NCBI RefSeq assembly: GCF_028622875.1
Contig: NZ_CP117709.1
Location: 2,728,001 to 2,792,000 of the forward strand
Origin: Streptomyces sp. MMBL 11-1
Lineage (GTDB): Bacteria; Actinomycetota; Actinomycetes; Streptomycetales; Streptomycetaceae
Reading direction: 5' to 3'
DNA: 64,000 nt
This document shows, piece by piece, positions 33,020-43,400 of the stretch. Below the pieces are notes generated by a model. The model saw only the letters and a list, made by a program, of their open reading frames with translations, searched no databases and was not told where the DNA came from. Both the position numbers and the translations under genes were made by a program. Numbering within the stretch: the stretch's first letter is position 1; every line of letters starts with the position of its first letter.

Positions 33020-33957
33020 GCAGCGCACCGGAAGTGAACACCGCGCGCACCGGCCGCCAGAAGGCGGTTTCCCGGCGGTCGAGCGCCCCCGAAGCGCCCA
33101 GGGCCAAGCAGCCCCTCGGCGCCCGGATCGCCGCCCGTGCCGGCGGCGGGGTGATGAGGGTCTTCCTGATCCTGGTCGCCCTGTTCTGGCTGATGCCCAC
33201 GATCGGTCTACTGCTGTCCTCGCTGCGCGGGTCGCAGGACATCGCGGCGTCCGGCTGGTGGAAGGTCTTCACCGCCCCGTCGGAGATGACCCTCGACAAC
33301 TACCAGCGGCTGCTGGACAACTCGACGATCACCGGCTCGCTGGTCAGCACGATCATGATCACCGTGCCCTCCACGGTGCTGGTGGTGGTGATCGGCTCGC
33401 TGGCCGGATACGCCTTCGCGTGGATGGAGTTCCCCGGCCGCGACTGGTGGTTCCTGCTGGTCGTCGGGTTGCTGGTGGTTCCCGTGCAGGTCGCGCTGAT
33501 CCCGGTCTCCGAGCTGTTCGGCACCATCGGGATCTTCGAGACGACGCTCGGGGTGGTGCTGTTCCACACGGCGTTCGGCCTGCCGTTCGCGATCTTCCTG
33601 CTGCGGAACTTCTTCGCGGAGATCCCCCGTGAGCTGCTGGAGGCCGCCCGGCTCGACGGGGCCGGCGAGATCCGGCTCTTCACCCGGGTCGTGATGCCGC
33701 TGGGCGGCCCGGCGATCGCCTCGCTCGGGATCTTCCAGTTCCTGTGGGTGTGGAACGACATGCTGGTCGCGCTGATCTTCGCGGACTCCGAGTCGCCGCC
33801 GATCACGGTGGCGCTCCAGCAGCAGGTACGCCAGTTCGGCAACAACATCGACGTGCTGGCGCCCGGCGCGTTCGTATCGATGGTGATCCCGCTGGCGGTG
33901 TTCTTCGCCTTCCAGCGGCAGTTCGTGTCCGGCGTGATGGCGGGCGCGGTCAAGTAG
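33016..33957 (+). CDS. Sugar ABC transporter permease (MalG/AglG type)
   Basis: A 313-aa inner-membrane permease with six TM segments after a ~50-residue basic cytoplasmic N-terminus (MSSAPEVNTARTGRQKAVSR...). The EAA loop ELLEAARLDGAGEIRLFTRVVMPLG couples to the ATPase. The C-terminus ends QRQFVSGVMAGAVK, the usual MalG/AglG ending. It forms the translocation pore with the preceding permease. ATG 33016 has GGAGGGA at the right distance; this start signal is the second copy of a 37-bp duplication, and the ancestral arrangement was probably an ATGA overlap. A hairpin terminator follows at 33971-33996. Confidence 0.94.
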   Translation: MSSAPEVNTARTGRQKAVSRRSSAPEAPRAKQPLGARIAARAGGGVMRVFLILVALFWLMPTIGLLLSSLRGSQDIAASGWWKVFTAPSEMTLDNYQRLLDNSTITGSLVSTIMITVPSTVLVVVIGSLAGYAFAWMEFPGRDWWFLLVVGLLVVPVQVALIPVSELFGTIGIFETTLGVVLFHTAFGLPFAIFLLRNFFAEIPRELLEAARLDGAGEIRLFTRVVMPLGGPAIASLGIFQFLWVWNDMLVALIFADSESPPITVALQQQVRQFGNNIDVLAPGAFVSMVIPLAVFFAFQRQFVSGVMAGAVK

Positions 33958-33970
33958 CGCTCGCCACAAG

Positions 33971-33996
33971 GCCGTACGCCCTCGTGGGCGTACGGC
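33971..33996 (+). terminator. Terminator of the sugar transporter operon
   Basis: Perfect 11-bp stem GCCGTACGCCC-TCGT-GGGCGTACGGC, 13 bp after the last permease stop; flanking CACAAG/CTGTG can add pairs. Confidence 0.75.
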
Positions 33997-34146
33997 TGTG
34001 CGTCAACCCGGAGCGGCCCGGTTCCCCGGAACCGGGCCGCTCCGCCGTCCGCGTCCCCCGATTGCCGCGTCCGGCGTAACCCTGTCATTCCATCCGACGT
34101 TTGCGCTCTGCCTGGTTCCCGCGAACGATCGACCCATGGATGTGTA

Positions 34147-36372
34147 GTGCCTCGGTTCTCCGTCATCGTGCCCGCATTCCGGGTCCAGGCGTATCTGCAC
34201 GCGTGTCTGGATTCCGTGCTGGCCCAGTCCTTCAAGGACTACGAGGTCGTCGTGGTCGACGACTGCTCCCCCGACGCCTGTGGACCGATCGCCGACGAGT
34301 ACGCCCGCCGGGACCCCCGCGTCACCGCGCTGCACCTCCCCCGCAACACCGGCCTCGGCCCCGCCCGGAACGCCGGGATGGCACGGGCGGGCGGCGACTA
34401 CCTGATCTTCCTCGACGGCGACGACACCCTGCTGCCGGACGCGCTCCAGACCATCGCCGACCGGATCGACGCGACCGGCGGGCCCGACGTCCTGATGTAC
34501 GACTACGCCCGCACCTACTGGACGGGCCGCAGCGTGCGCAACGTCCTGGCCGCCCATCTCGACGAGGGCGGGCCCGCCACCTTCCGGCTCTCCGACCGGC
34601 CCGAGCTGCTGCGGCTCCTCATGGTCGTCTGGAACAAGGCGTACCGCCGCGCGTTCATCGAGGCCGAGGGGTTCACCTTCCCGCCCGGCTACTACGAGGA
34701 CACGCCCTGGACCTACCCGGTGCTGATGTCGGCCGGGTCGATCGCGGTACTGGACGCGGTCTGCGTCTCCTACCGGCAGCGGCGGCGCGGCAACATCCTC
34801 TCCACCACCAGCGAGAAGCACTTCGACGTCTTCGACCAGTACGACCGGGTCTTCGCGTTCATCGACGCGCGCCCCGAACTCGCCGTGTGGCGTCCGGTGA
34901 TGTTCCGCCGGATGCTGGACCACTTCTCGGCGCTCTTCGCCTCCCGGGACCGGCTGCCGCACCACAGCCGCGCCGCGTTCTTCCGCCGGGCGGCCGCGTA
35001 CGGCCGCCGCTACCGCGCCCCCGGCGCCCCGGTCCCCCGCCGCACCCTGCTGCGGCACGGCCTGCTGCGGCTCGGCGCGCGGCGCACCTACCAAGCTCTG
35101 TCGGGCGCCCAGCGCCTGGCCGGCCGGCTGCGCCGGGGTTCGGCGGCCGTACGCCGGGCGGTGCGGGGCGCGGCGCTGCGGACGCACTACCGGATCCAGT
35201 CGCGGCTGCCGCTGCGCTCCCGGGACGCGGTGTTCGCCGCCCGGGGCGGCGGGTACACGGGCAGCCCCGCGGCGATCGAGGCGAAGGTCCGCGAGCTGGT
35301 CCCGGGGGTGCGGACGGCCTGGATCTGCCGGCCCGCCGACGCCCCCACCGTGCCGGCCGGCACCCGGCACCTCGCGACCGGCACCTTCGCCCACTGGACG
35401 GCGCTGGCCCGCTCCGCGTACCTGGTGAACGACTCCGCCTTCGACCGGGGGCTGGTCAAGCGCCGGGGCCAGGTCCTGCTCCAGACGCACGAGGGCACGC
35501 CGCTGCGGACCGTGGGCACCGATCTGCTGGACCGGCCCGCCGCCGCCCGGGACACCGACTTCGAGCAGCTGCTGCGCTCGGTGGACACCTGGGACTTCTC
35601 CCTCTCGGCCAACCCGCACTCCACCCTCGTACGGGAGAGGGCCTATCCGTCCGCGTACACGACGCTGGAGTACGGCTCGCCGCGCAACGACGTGTACCAC
35701 CGCACCGGCCCGGCGGAGGTGGCGCGGCTGCGCGAGTCGCTGGGGATCCCGGCGGGCAGCACGGCCCTGCTGTACGCCCCGGCGCACCGCGACTACCGGC
35801 GTGTCCAGCGGCCCGTCCTGGACCTGGAGCGGCTGGTCCGGGTCCTGGGCCCGCGGTTCGTGGTGCTGGCCCGGGCGCCCCGCCCCACGGGTGTCGACGG
35901 CCACCGGGCGCCGCACCCCCGGATCATCGACGTCCATGGGCACCGGTCCGTGGAGACGCTGGCACTCGCGTCGGACGCGCTGATCACGGACTACGCGTCG
36001 CTGATGTTCGACTACGTCAACCTGGACCGCCCGGTGGTGCTGCACCTGGCCGACATCGAGGCGTACGAGGCGGCACGGGGAACGTACTTCGACATCACGG
36101 CGTTCCCGCCCGGCATCGTGGCCCGGGGCCAGGACGAGCTGTTCGACATCTTCGCCTCGGACCACTGGCGGGGCTCACGCTCGGCCCAGTTGCGGGCCGC
36201 GTTCCGGGCCCGGTTCTGTCCGTACGACGACGGTTTCGCCGCCGAGCGGGTGGTGCGGCGGGTCTTCCTCGGGGAGACGGACGGGCTGCCGCTGCCGGTG
36301 CCGTCCGCCGCCCGCCGGACGCCCGCGGCCCTTCCGGCGCAGGACGGGGCCGGGGCGGGCGTCAGGGGCTGA
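34147..36372 (+). CDS. GT2 glycosyltransferase fused to CDP-glycerol glycerophosphotransferase-like polymerase
   Basis: A 741-aa bifunctional wall-polymer enzyme. Residues ~1-230 are a GT-A family-2 glycosyltransferase (RFSVIVPAFRVQAYLHACLDS, VVVDDCSPDA, FLDGDDTLLPD with the DxD metal site, then DTPWTYPVL). Residues ~390-700 match CDP-glycerol:poly(glycerophosphate) glycerophosphotransferases: YLVNDSAF, QTHEGTPLRTVG near 446 (the catalytic HGTP is HEGTP here), LLYAPAHRDYRR and ITDYASLMFDY near 613. The C-terminus is Ala/Pro-rich. It likely adds sugar and phospho-alditol units to a teichoic-acid-like chain on the inner membrane face. GTG 34147 is the only start that keeps the whole GT2 domain; no good ribosome-binding site precedes it. 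Convergent with the next operon. Confidence 0.85.
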   Translation: MPRFSVIVPAFRVQAYLHACLDSVLAQSFKDYEVVVVDDCSPDACGPIADEYARRDPRVTALHLPRNTGLGPARNAGMARAGGDYLIFLDGDDTLLPDALQTIADRIDATGGPDVLMYDYARTYWTGRSVRNVLAAHLDEGGPATFRLSDRPELLRLLMVVWNKAYRRAFIEAEGFTFPPGYYEDTPWTYPVLMSAGSIAVLDAVCVSYRQRRRGNILSTTSEKHFDVFDQYDRVFAFIDARPELAVWRPVMFRRMLDHFSALFASRDRLPHHSRAAFFRRAAAYGRRYRAPGAPVPRRTLLRHGLLRLGARRTYQALSGAQRLAGRLRRGSAAVRRAVRGAALRTHYRIQSRLPLRSRDAVFAARGGGYTGSPAAIEAKVRELVPGVRTAWICRPADAPTVPAGTRHLATGTFAHWTALARSAYLVNDSAFDRGLVKRRGQVLLQTHEGTPLRTVGTDLLDRPAAARDTDFEQLLRSVDTWDFSLSANPHSTLVRERAYPSAYTTLEYGSPRNDVYHRTGPAEVARLRESLGIPAGSTALLYAPAHRDYRRVQRPVLDLERLVRVLGPRFVVLARAPRPTGVDGHRAPHPRIIDVHGHRSVETLALASDALITDYASLMFDYVNLDRPVVLHLADIEAYEAARGTYFDITAFPPGIVARGQDELFDIFASDHWRGSRSAQLRAAFRARFCPYDDGFAAERVVRRVFLGETDGLPLPVPSAARRTPAALPAQDGAGAGVRG

Positions 36373-36441
36373 CCCCGGGCCGTCGCCGGATCCGTGCCCG
36401 GGGCCTGCCCCGCCCGGGCTCGGAGCGGGTACGGAGCGTGC

Positions 36442-37584
36442 TCAGCGTTCCAGGAGCGCGAACAGCTCCTCCCAGCGGCGCAGGGTCTCCGGCTCGGAGA
36501 ACCGCTGGACGCCGGACCGGGCCCGCGCGCCCATCGCGTCGCGCAGCCGGGGGTTGCCGGTGAGCCGCAGCAGCCGGTCGGCGAGGGCGGCGACGTCTCC
36601 GGCGGGGGCCAGGAGGCCGTCCTCGCCGTCGCGGACGATCTCGCGCACCCCCGGCGCGCAGTCGAAGGCGGCGCAGGGCACGCCGCTGGCCATCGCCTCC
36701 AGGAGGGCCAGCGGGAAGCCCTCGCCCCGGGAGGACTGGACGAAGACGGAGGCCTCGGCGAGGGCCCGCTCCACGTCGTCGGTGCGGCCCATCCACTCCA
36801 CACAGCCGTCGAGGCCGAGTCTCGTGCACTGCTCCTTCAGCGCGGCCTCGTCCTCGCCGGCCCCGTACACGCGCAGCCGCCAGTCGGGGCGGGCGGGCGC
36901 GACCAGGGCCCAGGTGTCCAGAAGCAGGTCGATGCCCTTCTGGTCGCTGAGCCGGCCGATGCTGGCGACGGTCCTCGCGGTGCGGGGGGAGGGCACGGCG
37001 GGCAGGCGGGAGAGGGCGTTGGGCAGGAAACCGACGTTGTTCATGCCGTCCCCGGCCCATTGGTCGGCGTCCTCCTCGGTGAGGACGAGCCAGTGGTCGA
37101 GGTCCTTGTAGTGCTTCTTGATCCAGCGGTAGCGATGGCTCGCGCGGGAGTAGCCGTAGGACTCGTGGCTCATCCCGATGACCCGCAGCCCGGTGGTGTC
37201 GGCCTCCCCGACCCATTCCATCGCCCAGACCTGGGTGACGATGACGACCGCGCCGGGGCGGGCGGTCGCGAAGATCTCCGAGAGCCGGGCGACCGCCCGC
37301 TTCTTGGCGGCGGCCCGGGCCGCCTCCCTGCGCCGGGTGGGGAGGCGGAAGCGGTCGCGGACACCTCGGGGCGTCCAGGGGGTCGGGGGGTGGGCGGGGT
37401 AGAGGGCGGTGACGGGGTGGGCGGGCTGTGCGGGCAGCGCCATCTTGAGGTCGGAGGCGTGGATGCCGATGGCGTGGACCCGGTGGCCCTGGTCGGCGAA
37501 GAGGCGGGCGGTCTGGTGCATCCAGCCGGTGACGCCGCCGAGTTCGTCGGTGCTGTTGGAGACGATGAAGATGTCGCGGCTCAT
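36442..37584 (-). CDS. GT4 family glycosyltransferase
   Basis: A 380-aa GT-B glycosyltransferase. The N-domain starts MSRDIFIVSNSTDELGGVTG, the donor side has SIGRLSDQKGIDLLLDTWALV near residue 210, and the E-x7-E signature region EGFPLALLEAMASGVPCAAFD is near 290 with the retaining-GT glutamates. The donor sugar is not predictable. The start codon overlaps the stop of the upstream polymerase gene by 4 nt (ATGA), so the three genes 43906 to 36442 form one translationally coupled operon. It probably builds the sugar part of the repeating unit or side chain of the polymer. GC-rich inverted sequences in the 69-bp gap to 36372 may terminate both convergent units. Confidence 0.9.
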   Translation of the reverse strand: MSRDIFIVSNSTDELGGVTGWMHQTARLFADQGHRVHAIGIHASDLKMALPAQPAHPVTALYPAHPPTPWTPRGVRDRFRLPTRRREAARAAAKKRAVARLSEIFATARPGAVVIVTQVWAMEWVGEADTTGLRVIGMSHESYGYSRASHRYRWIKKHYKDLDHWLVLTEEDADQWAGDGMNNVGFLPNALSRLPAVPSPRTARTVASIGRLSDQKGIDLLLDTWALVAPARPDWRLRVYGAGEDEAALKEQCTRLGLDGCVEWMGRTDDVERALAEASVFVQSSRGEGFPLALLEAMASGVPCAAFDCAPGVREIVRDGEDGLLAPAGDVAALADRLLRLTGNPRLRDAMGARARSGVQRFSEPETLRRWEELFALLER

Positions 37585-40460
37585 CGGCCGGCCCCCCGGT
37601 CCTGGTCGATGGTGTGGTGGGCGCCCCGGGAGGCTCCGGGGCCGAAGACGGCGGCGACGGTCCTGCGGGCCGCGTCGCCCCGGTCGTAGGGCCCGAACTG
37701 CCGGACGAAGGACCGGCGTCGGTCGGCGTACCGGGTGTCGGTCCTCTTCAGTTCGGCGAGGGCCGCGAACAGCTCCTCCCGCGTCGCGGTCACCGGCCCG
37801 GGAGCCTTCTCCCGCAGGTCGAAGTAGCTGCCGCGCTCGGCCGCGTACGCCTCCAGGTCGGGGGCGTACAGCACGACGGGCCGGTCGAGGAGGGCGAAGT
37901 CGAACATGATGGAGGAGTAGTCGGTGATCAACACGTCGGTGAGCGTGAGCAGTTCGCTGACGTCGTGGTGGCGCGAGACGTCGATGACGGTCCCGGGCGG
38001 GCAGGGCGGCAGCCGGGCGGACTCCAGGTAGTGGGCGCGCACCAGCAGGGTGTGGGTGTCGCCGAACCGCTCCGCGAACTCCCGTACGTCCAGCAGGAGA
38101 CGGCTTCTGCGCTGCTTGCCGGGGCCGCCCCGGAACGTGGGGGCGTACAGCACGGTCTTCTTGTGGTCGTCCAGCCCGAGCGCCCCGGCGAGCGGCGGGC
38201 GCGGCAGCCGCCCCTCGGTCTCGGCCCGGGTGCGCTCCGCGATCAGGGCGTCGTTGCGCGGGTAGCCGGTGCGCAGGAGCCGCTCCTCGGGCAGCCGGTA
38301 GGCGCGGGCGAGGGTGTTCACGTCGTGCTCGGAGCGGACGAGGAAGTGGTCGAAGCGGTCCACGGCCCGCTGGAGCCGCGCGCGCTGGGAGGTGTTCTGG
38401 AGCCGTACGCGCTGCTCGTCGAAGCCCATCCGCTTGTACGCGGAGCCGTGCCAGGTCTGGAGGTACGTGGTGTGCCGGGGCTTGTGCAGCTGCTGCGGGA
38501 AGCCCTGGTTGTCGACCCAGAACTCCGCGCGGGCGAGCGCCCACAGGTAGCGCCAGGACCAGCGGCGTACGAGGCGGGCGTCGTCCGGGAAGCCCGCCGG
38601 GGAGGGGTCGTAGGACCACGTGGCGTGGAGTTTCAGGCCCTGGCGGCGGATCTCCTCGTACAGGGCGCGCGGGCTGTCGCCGTAACAGGTGCCCATGTGG
38701 CTTTCGAGGACGACGGAGCCCCGGCGGACGGGGAGCCGGGTGAGCCAGGTGTTGTAGACGGGGACCTTGAAGCCCCGGGAGCGGTAGCGCTCCAGCCGTC
38801 CCCGCAGGGACCGGACGAGGAGCTTCGCCTTGCGGGCGGGCCGGAAGCGGGTGGCGTAGCGGACCAGGCGGTGGGTGGTGCGGGCCGGGCGGCGGCGGGC
38901 GGTCAGCCGGAGCGCGAAGTGGTCCTTGAGCGTGATGTAGGGCTCCCAGGTGTCCCCGGCGAGCCGCCCGAGCCGGGGCCTGGCGGCGAACCGGAGGCCG
39001 CCTTCCACCTGGTCCTGCGGGGCGAACAGATCGCTGACGGACCGGGGCCCGTCGGGGCCCCCCGCGGTCACGGTCAGCCGCGCGTCCCACGCCGTGTCGC
39101 GGACGCCGACGGGGCGCAGGCGGCGCGTGACGTCGGCCCGCGCGCGCCAGATGATCCCGTTGCCGTCGTGCCGGATCTCCTCGACCGGGAACGCGACGGC
39201 GCGCGCCCCGCCCCGGGCCCGGAGCTCCAGGGTCGCGGCCAGGGGGGCCTCCGGGGCGGGCCCGCCGTGGCCGGGCAGTACGAGGCGGCCTTCCAGCAGC
39301 AGGCGGCCCCGGTCGGCGGTGGCGCGGGTGAGCCGGTTCATCAGCCGGGCTTCGCCGAACGCGCGGTACTGGTGGCCGAGTTCGGTGACGTCGATGTCCG
39401 GCCCCTCCGGGCCGCCGCCCCAGGCCACCCGGCCGTCCGCCCCCGTCGTCAGCGGCGCGCACACGGTGGCGGGTCTGCTCAGCGCGTACGCCGCGGCGAG
39501 GGCCCCTTCGGCGTCGCCCCGGGCCAGCAGGCTCACGGCGACCCGCTCCAGCGGAGGCAGGCCCGGCAGGCCCGTACGGAAGGAACCGCTCAGCGCGCGT
39601 GCGGCGACCGCGGCGGTGCGGGCGCGGCGGGCGGCGGGCAGGTGGGGGAAGGTCCGCACGAGCGGCACCAGGTGGTCGCGGGCGAACGCCTCCTCCCGGT
39701 CCTCGCGCAGCCCCGGAAGCCCCCGCGTGAGGAGGGTGTTGGCGACCCTGCGGTGGGCCTCGGTCAGGGCGGCGAGGTCGCGGGCCCGGTCGGGGACGGC
39801 CCGGCCGGTCACGATCAGCCGGCGCACCAGGGCGATCCGTCCGACCGCGGCGGCGGCGAGCGGGCCGAAGAGGATCTCGCCGTACGTCAGGTCCTCCTCG
39901 TACCGCAGCCCGTGCCGCCTGGCGGCCTCGCGGCGCAGGCAGAACCCGGTCACCAGGGCGTCCCTGACGACGAGTTCGGGGGCGTCGGTGAAGCGGGCGA
40001 GCGTGCGGGAGCGGGCGTACAGCTGACCCTGCCAGGACGGCTCCCGCTCCTTGCCGCCCTCGGCCTCAAGCATGCTCCAGCGGCCGGCGATCAGGTCGGC
40101 GCGGCTGGTCTCGCCCGCCTGCCACAGGTTGCGGCAGGCGTGGAGCTGGAGGCGTTCGCCGGGGGCGAGGACCAGGACGTACCGGCCGTCCGCCGCGTCC
40201 AGGCCCACGTTGCGCAGGGCGCCGGTGGTGCGGGCGGCCGGGTCGGCGTGGAGGAGCCGGACCCTCCCGGGGGCGCGGTCGGCGAGCGTCCGGGCAGCGG
40301 TGCGGACGGCCGCCTCGGCGGTGGAGGCGAGGACCACGACGGCCTCGGCTCCGCGCAGCGACTGGCCGAGCACGGACTCCACGGAGGCGCGCAGGGCGTC
40401 GGCGCCCCCGGGGCCCTCGCCGTCCCCGCCGCCGGTGATCACACAGCTGAAGTCGCTCAC
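37581..40460 (-). CDS. Multidomain CDP-glycerol glycerophosphotransferase-like polymerase (959 aa)
   Basis: The N-terminal ~320 residues are a degenerate GT2-like domain (SVESVLGQSLRGAEAVVVLAS ... NVGLDAADGRYVLVLAPGERL). The canonical DxD is not evident: the usual DSDD position reads APGE, so this half may be non-catalytic. A beta-rich middle region (~340-590) with several TLELRARGG-type strands follows. The C-terminal glycerophosphotransferase domain (~590-940) has FWVDNQGF, QTWHGSAYKRMG near 668, VLYAPTFRGG, HYLESARL, ITDYSSIMFDF near 848 and a YFDLREKAPG ending. It polymerises phospho-alditol units from a CDP-activated donor onto a lipid-linked primer. Start GTG 40460 overlaps the upstream stop (GTGA). 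Confidence 0.85.
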   Translation of the reverse strand: MSDFSCVITGGGDGEGPGGADALRASVESVLGQSLRGAEAVVVLASTAEAAVRTAARTLADRAPGRVRLLHADPAARTTGALRNVGLDAADGRYVLVLAPGERLQLHACRNLWQAGETSRADLIAGRWSMLEAEGGKEREPSWQGQLYARSRTLARFTDAPELVVRDALVTGFCLRREAARRHGLRYEEDLTYGEILFGPLAAAAVGRIALVRRLIVTGRAVPDRARDLAALTEAHRRVANTLLTRGLPGLREDREEAFARDHLVPLVRTFPHLPAARRARTAAVAARALSGSFRTGLPGLPPLERVAVSLLARGDAEGALAAAYALSRPATVCAPLTTGADGRVAWGGGPEGPDIDVTELGHQYRAFGEARLMNRLTRATADRGRLLLEGRLVLPGHGGPAPEAPLAATLELRARGGARAVAFPVEEIRHDGNGIIWRARADVTRRLRPVGVRDTAWDARLTVTAGGPDGPRSVSDLFAPQDQVEGGLRFAARPRLGRLAGDTWEPYITLKDHFALRLTARRRPARTTHRLVRYATRFRPARKAKLLVRSLRGRLERYRSRGFKVPVYNTWLTRLPVRRGSVVLESHMGTCYGDSPRALYEEIRRQGLKLHATWSYDPSPAGFPDDARLVRRWSWRYLWALARAEFWVDNQGFPQQLHKPRHTTYLQTWHGSAYKRMGFDEQRVRLQNTSQRARLQRAVDRFDHFLVRSEHDVNTLARAYRLPEERLLRTGYPRNDALIAERTRAETEGRLPRPPLAGALGLDDHKKTVLYAPTFRGGPGKQRRSRLLLDVREFAERFGDTHTLLVRAHYLESARLPPCPPGTVIDVSRHHDVSELLTLTDVLITDYSSIMFDFALLDRPVVLYAPDLEAYAAERGSYFDLREKAPGPVTATREELFAALAELKRTDTRYADRRRSFVRQFGPYDRGDAARRTVAAVFGPGASRGAHHTIDQDRGAGR

Positions 40461-43400
40461 GCCTGCTCCCCCTTGAGCATCCGGTCGACGACCCCGGCGG
40501 CGGCGGTCCCGTCGTCGAGGTCGCAGAACTCCTCCCGGAACCGCTCGTACGCCTCCCGGTGCCCGGCGGTCGCGGCTTCCGGGTCGCGCAGGGCGGCCAC
40601 GATCCCGGCGGAGTCGGGGATCAGGGGGCCGGGGGCCCGGTGCTCGAAGTCGAAGCAGAAGCCGCGCAGGGTGTCGCGGTAGTGGGCCAGGTCGTAGGTG
40701 TGGAACAGCATCGGGCGGCCGGTCTGCGCGAAGTCGAACATGATCGAGGAGTAGTCGGTGACCAGGACGTCGCTGATCAGCAGCAGTTCGGCGGCGTCCG
40801 GGTGGCGGGAGACGTCCCGGACGAAGGCGGTGTCGGGGATGCTCCCGCCGACGAGGTAGTGGCGGCGGACCAGCAGGACGTGGTCGTCACCGAGGCTCTC
40901 CCGCGCCCGCTTCAGGTCGAGTTGGAGGTCCAGCCCGTAGCGCCCGCCCCGCCGGGGGTGGTCGTCGCGCCAGGTGGGGGCGTACAGGATCACGCGCCGC
41001 CCCTCGGGGATCGCGATCCTCTCGCGTACGGCTGCCGCGACCTTGTCCCGGTCGGGGGCGTACAGCAGGTCGTTGCGCGGGTAGCCGCACTCCAGGACCT
41101 CGCCCGAGTAGCCGAAGGCGCGGCGCAGGACGGGGGTGGAGAACCTGTTCGGGGAGACGAGCACGCTCCACTGGGCGGACCGGTGTTCCATGGACGCCAT
41201 GTACGCGGCGTCGGCGTGCGGGGTGCCCGCGAGGTCGCGGCCGATGCGCTTGAGCGGGGTGCCGTGCCAGGTCTGGACGACGCACTGGCCCTCGGCCCGT
41301 TCGAACCACTCGGGCAGGTGGGTGTTGGTGACGATCCAGCGACTGCGGGCCAGCGCCTCGTACCAGTCGGCGCTGTGCAGGGCCACGGGGCGGACGCCTT
41401 CGGGCACGGCCGTCTGCTGGTCGCGCACCACCCACAGGTGGTCGATGTCCCGTCCTCGCGCGGCGAGTTCGCGGTGGATCGCCCGGGGCGAGTCGGAGTG
41501 CTGGCGGCCGTCGAAGCTGGAGTAGAGGACGGCCGGGCGGGGTTCGTCGACCGTGGCGGCGCGCAGTCCGGCGTACCGCTCGCGCTGGATCCGCTGCCCG
41601 TACGCTCCCCTCTCCGCCGGGGGGAGGGCGCTGCCGGACTCCAGGACGAGGCGGTCGTGGTGGCGCCGCTGCAGGACGAACTCCCGGTGCCCGGACCGCT
41701 GTCGCCATGGAAGGGTGTGGTGCAGAGGGCTGCTGAGCCGTAGCGGCCGGTACGCCTCCGGGTCCCGCTCCCCCGGCTCGCGCAGGAAGAGGTACCAGCG
41801 GCCCTCGGCGAGCGGCAGCGCCCCGCCGGGCCCCTCGACGGCGGCGGGCGCGATCACGGCCCGGAAGCCGTCGCCGTCCCGCCGCTCCAGGCCGAGGACC
41901 GCCTCCTCACGGTGGCCGCTGTGCCGCAGGACGAGTTCCCGGAAGGCGCCCGTGGGGTCGGGGAAGGTCCCTTCCAGGACCAGGGTGCCCGGCTCCTCCC
42001 GGGCGGCGGAGGTGACGACGGGCTGGACGGGCCGGTCGGTGAGCACGAGGTCGCCCGAGGGGTTGGGGGCCGCGTACAGCTCTCGGCCACCAGGCAGCGG
42101 ATAGCGCCCGTCCTGGCCGTCGGTGCGGGCCGCCACCGTCAACGGCTGGCCCTCGCCGACGAGTTGGACGCCCCAGATGTCGTCCTCCCCTCGGAAGGCG
42201 CTGAGCGGGATGTCCGCCGCCCGGGAGCCGGGTGAGCCGCGCAGGGCGAACTCCCGGGTCTCCTTGGTGCGCCACTCGGTGAGTCTGAGGGCGACCGGTC
42301 CGGTGTCGCCGAGGACCTTCACCTCCAGGCGCACCGCGTCCTCGACCGCCGACTGCCCGGTCAGGACGGCCGCGACGCGTTCGGTGCGCAGCTCCAGCTT
42401 GTTGCCGGCGAGGACGGGGACGACACGGGTCCGCTCGTCGGTGTACAGCGCGGCGGGCGGGGCCGGGGTGGAGACGAGCCGCATCGGGCCCCGGCGCGGC
42501 CGGCCCGCGCCGACGACGACGGCCTCCAGTTTCCATGTGGTGCGCCCGCCGCCGCCCGTGCCCTTCGCAGCGAGCCTGCGGGGGTCGACGACGGCCTCGA
42601 ACCCGGCGCGGTCGTAGCGGTGCAGGGAGCGGCCGGAGAGGGCGGTGGCCTCGTCGCCCGGGACCGGGCGGGTCCGCAGGGGGATCAGCCTCTTCCCGGA
42701 GCGCAGCCAGCCGAGCCGGACCGGGCCGCCCGGGGCGTTGCGTACGTAGGCATGGCCGGTCAGGTGCAGCAGCCCGTCCCGCCAGACCGCCTCGGTGAGG
42801 TGGGCGTGGACGGGCAGGTCGGCGGGGGTCAGCGCGGTCGTCGCGGGCGGCAGGGGGGCGCGGACGGCGGGGTGGTGGGCCCGGGGCCGGAGCAGCCCGG
42901 TGACGTGGAAGGTGTCCCGGTCCTTCTTCTCGTCGGCAAGGAGGTCGAGGAGTTCCGGGAGGCGGCGTTCGCGGATGAGCTGCCACTTGACCCGCAGGTG
43001 CAGGGGCAGTCCGGTGAGGACACCGGGCTCGACGGTGGCGGCGAAGGCGCCCGCGTGCTCCAGGAACGCCTCGTGGAACTCCGCGTCGCCGTCCCCGAGC
43101 GCCTCGATGAACAGCCACAGGTCGCCGGAGAGGGCGTGGGCGTCGTAGCGGCGCTTGGCCTCGGCCAGTTCGGGCCGGGCGGCGAGGAAGCGGCTGACGG
43201 TGGTGACGGCGGTGACCCGGTCGCGGATGCCCCGGGGCACGGCCCGCCGGGTGGTGATCGATCCGTCGCGGTCGCGCCAGTGGTAGACGGGCTCCTCGAC
43301 GACGTCGACGGAGCCGGCCAGGAAGTGGGCGGGCAGGACGACGGCGATGTCCTCGTACAGCACCCCGGTGGGGAAGGCGAAGGCGTGCTCGTCCCAGAAG

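Noticed and set aside
30158..33957. Naming the sugar transporter agl3EFG
   Set aside because: The architecture is similar, but the adjacent GntR regulator of that system is absent, and I could not confirm orthology by sequence alone.
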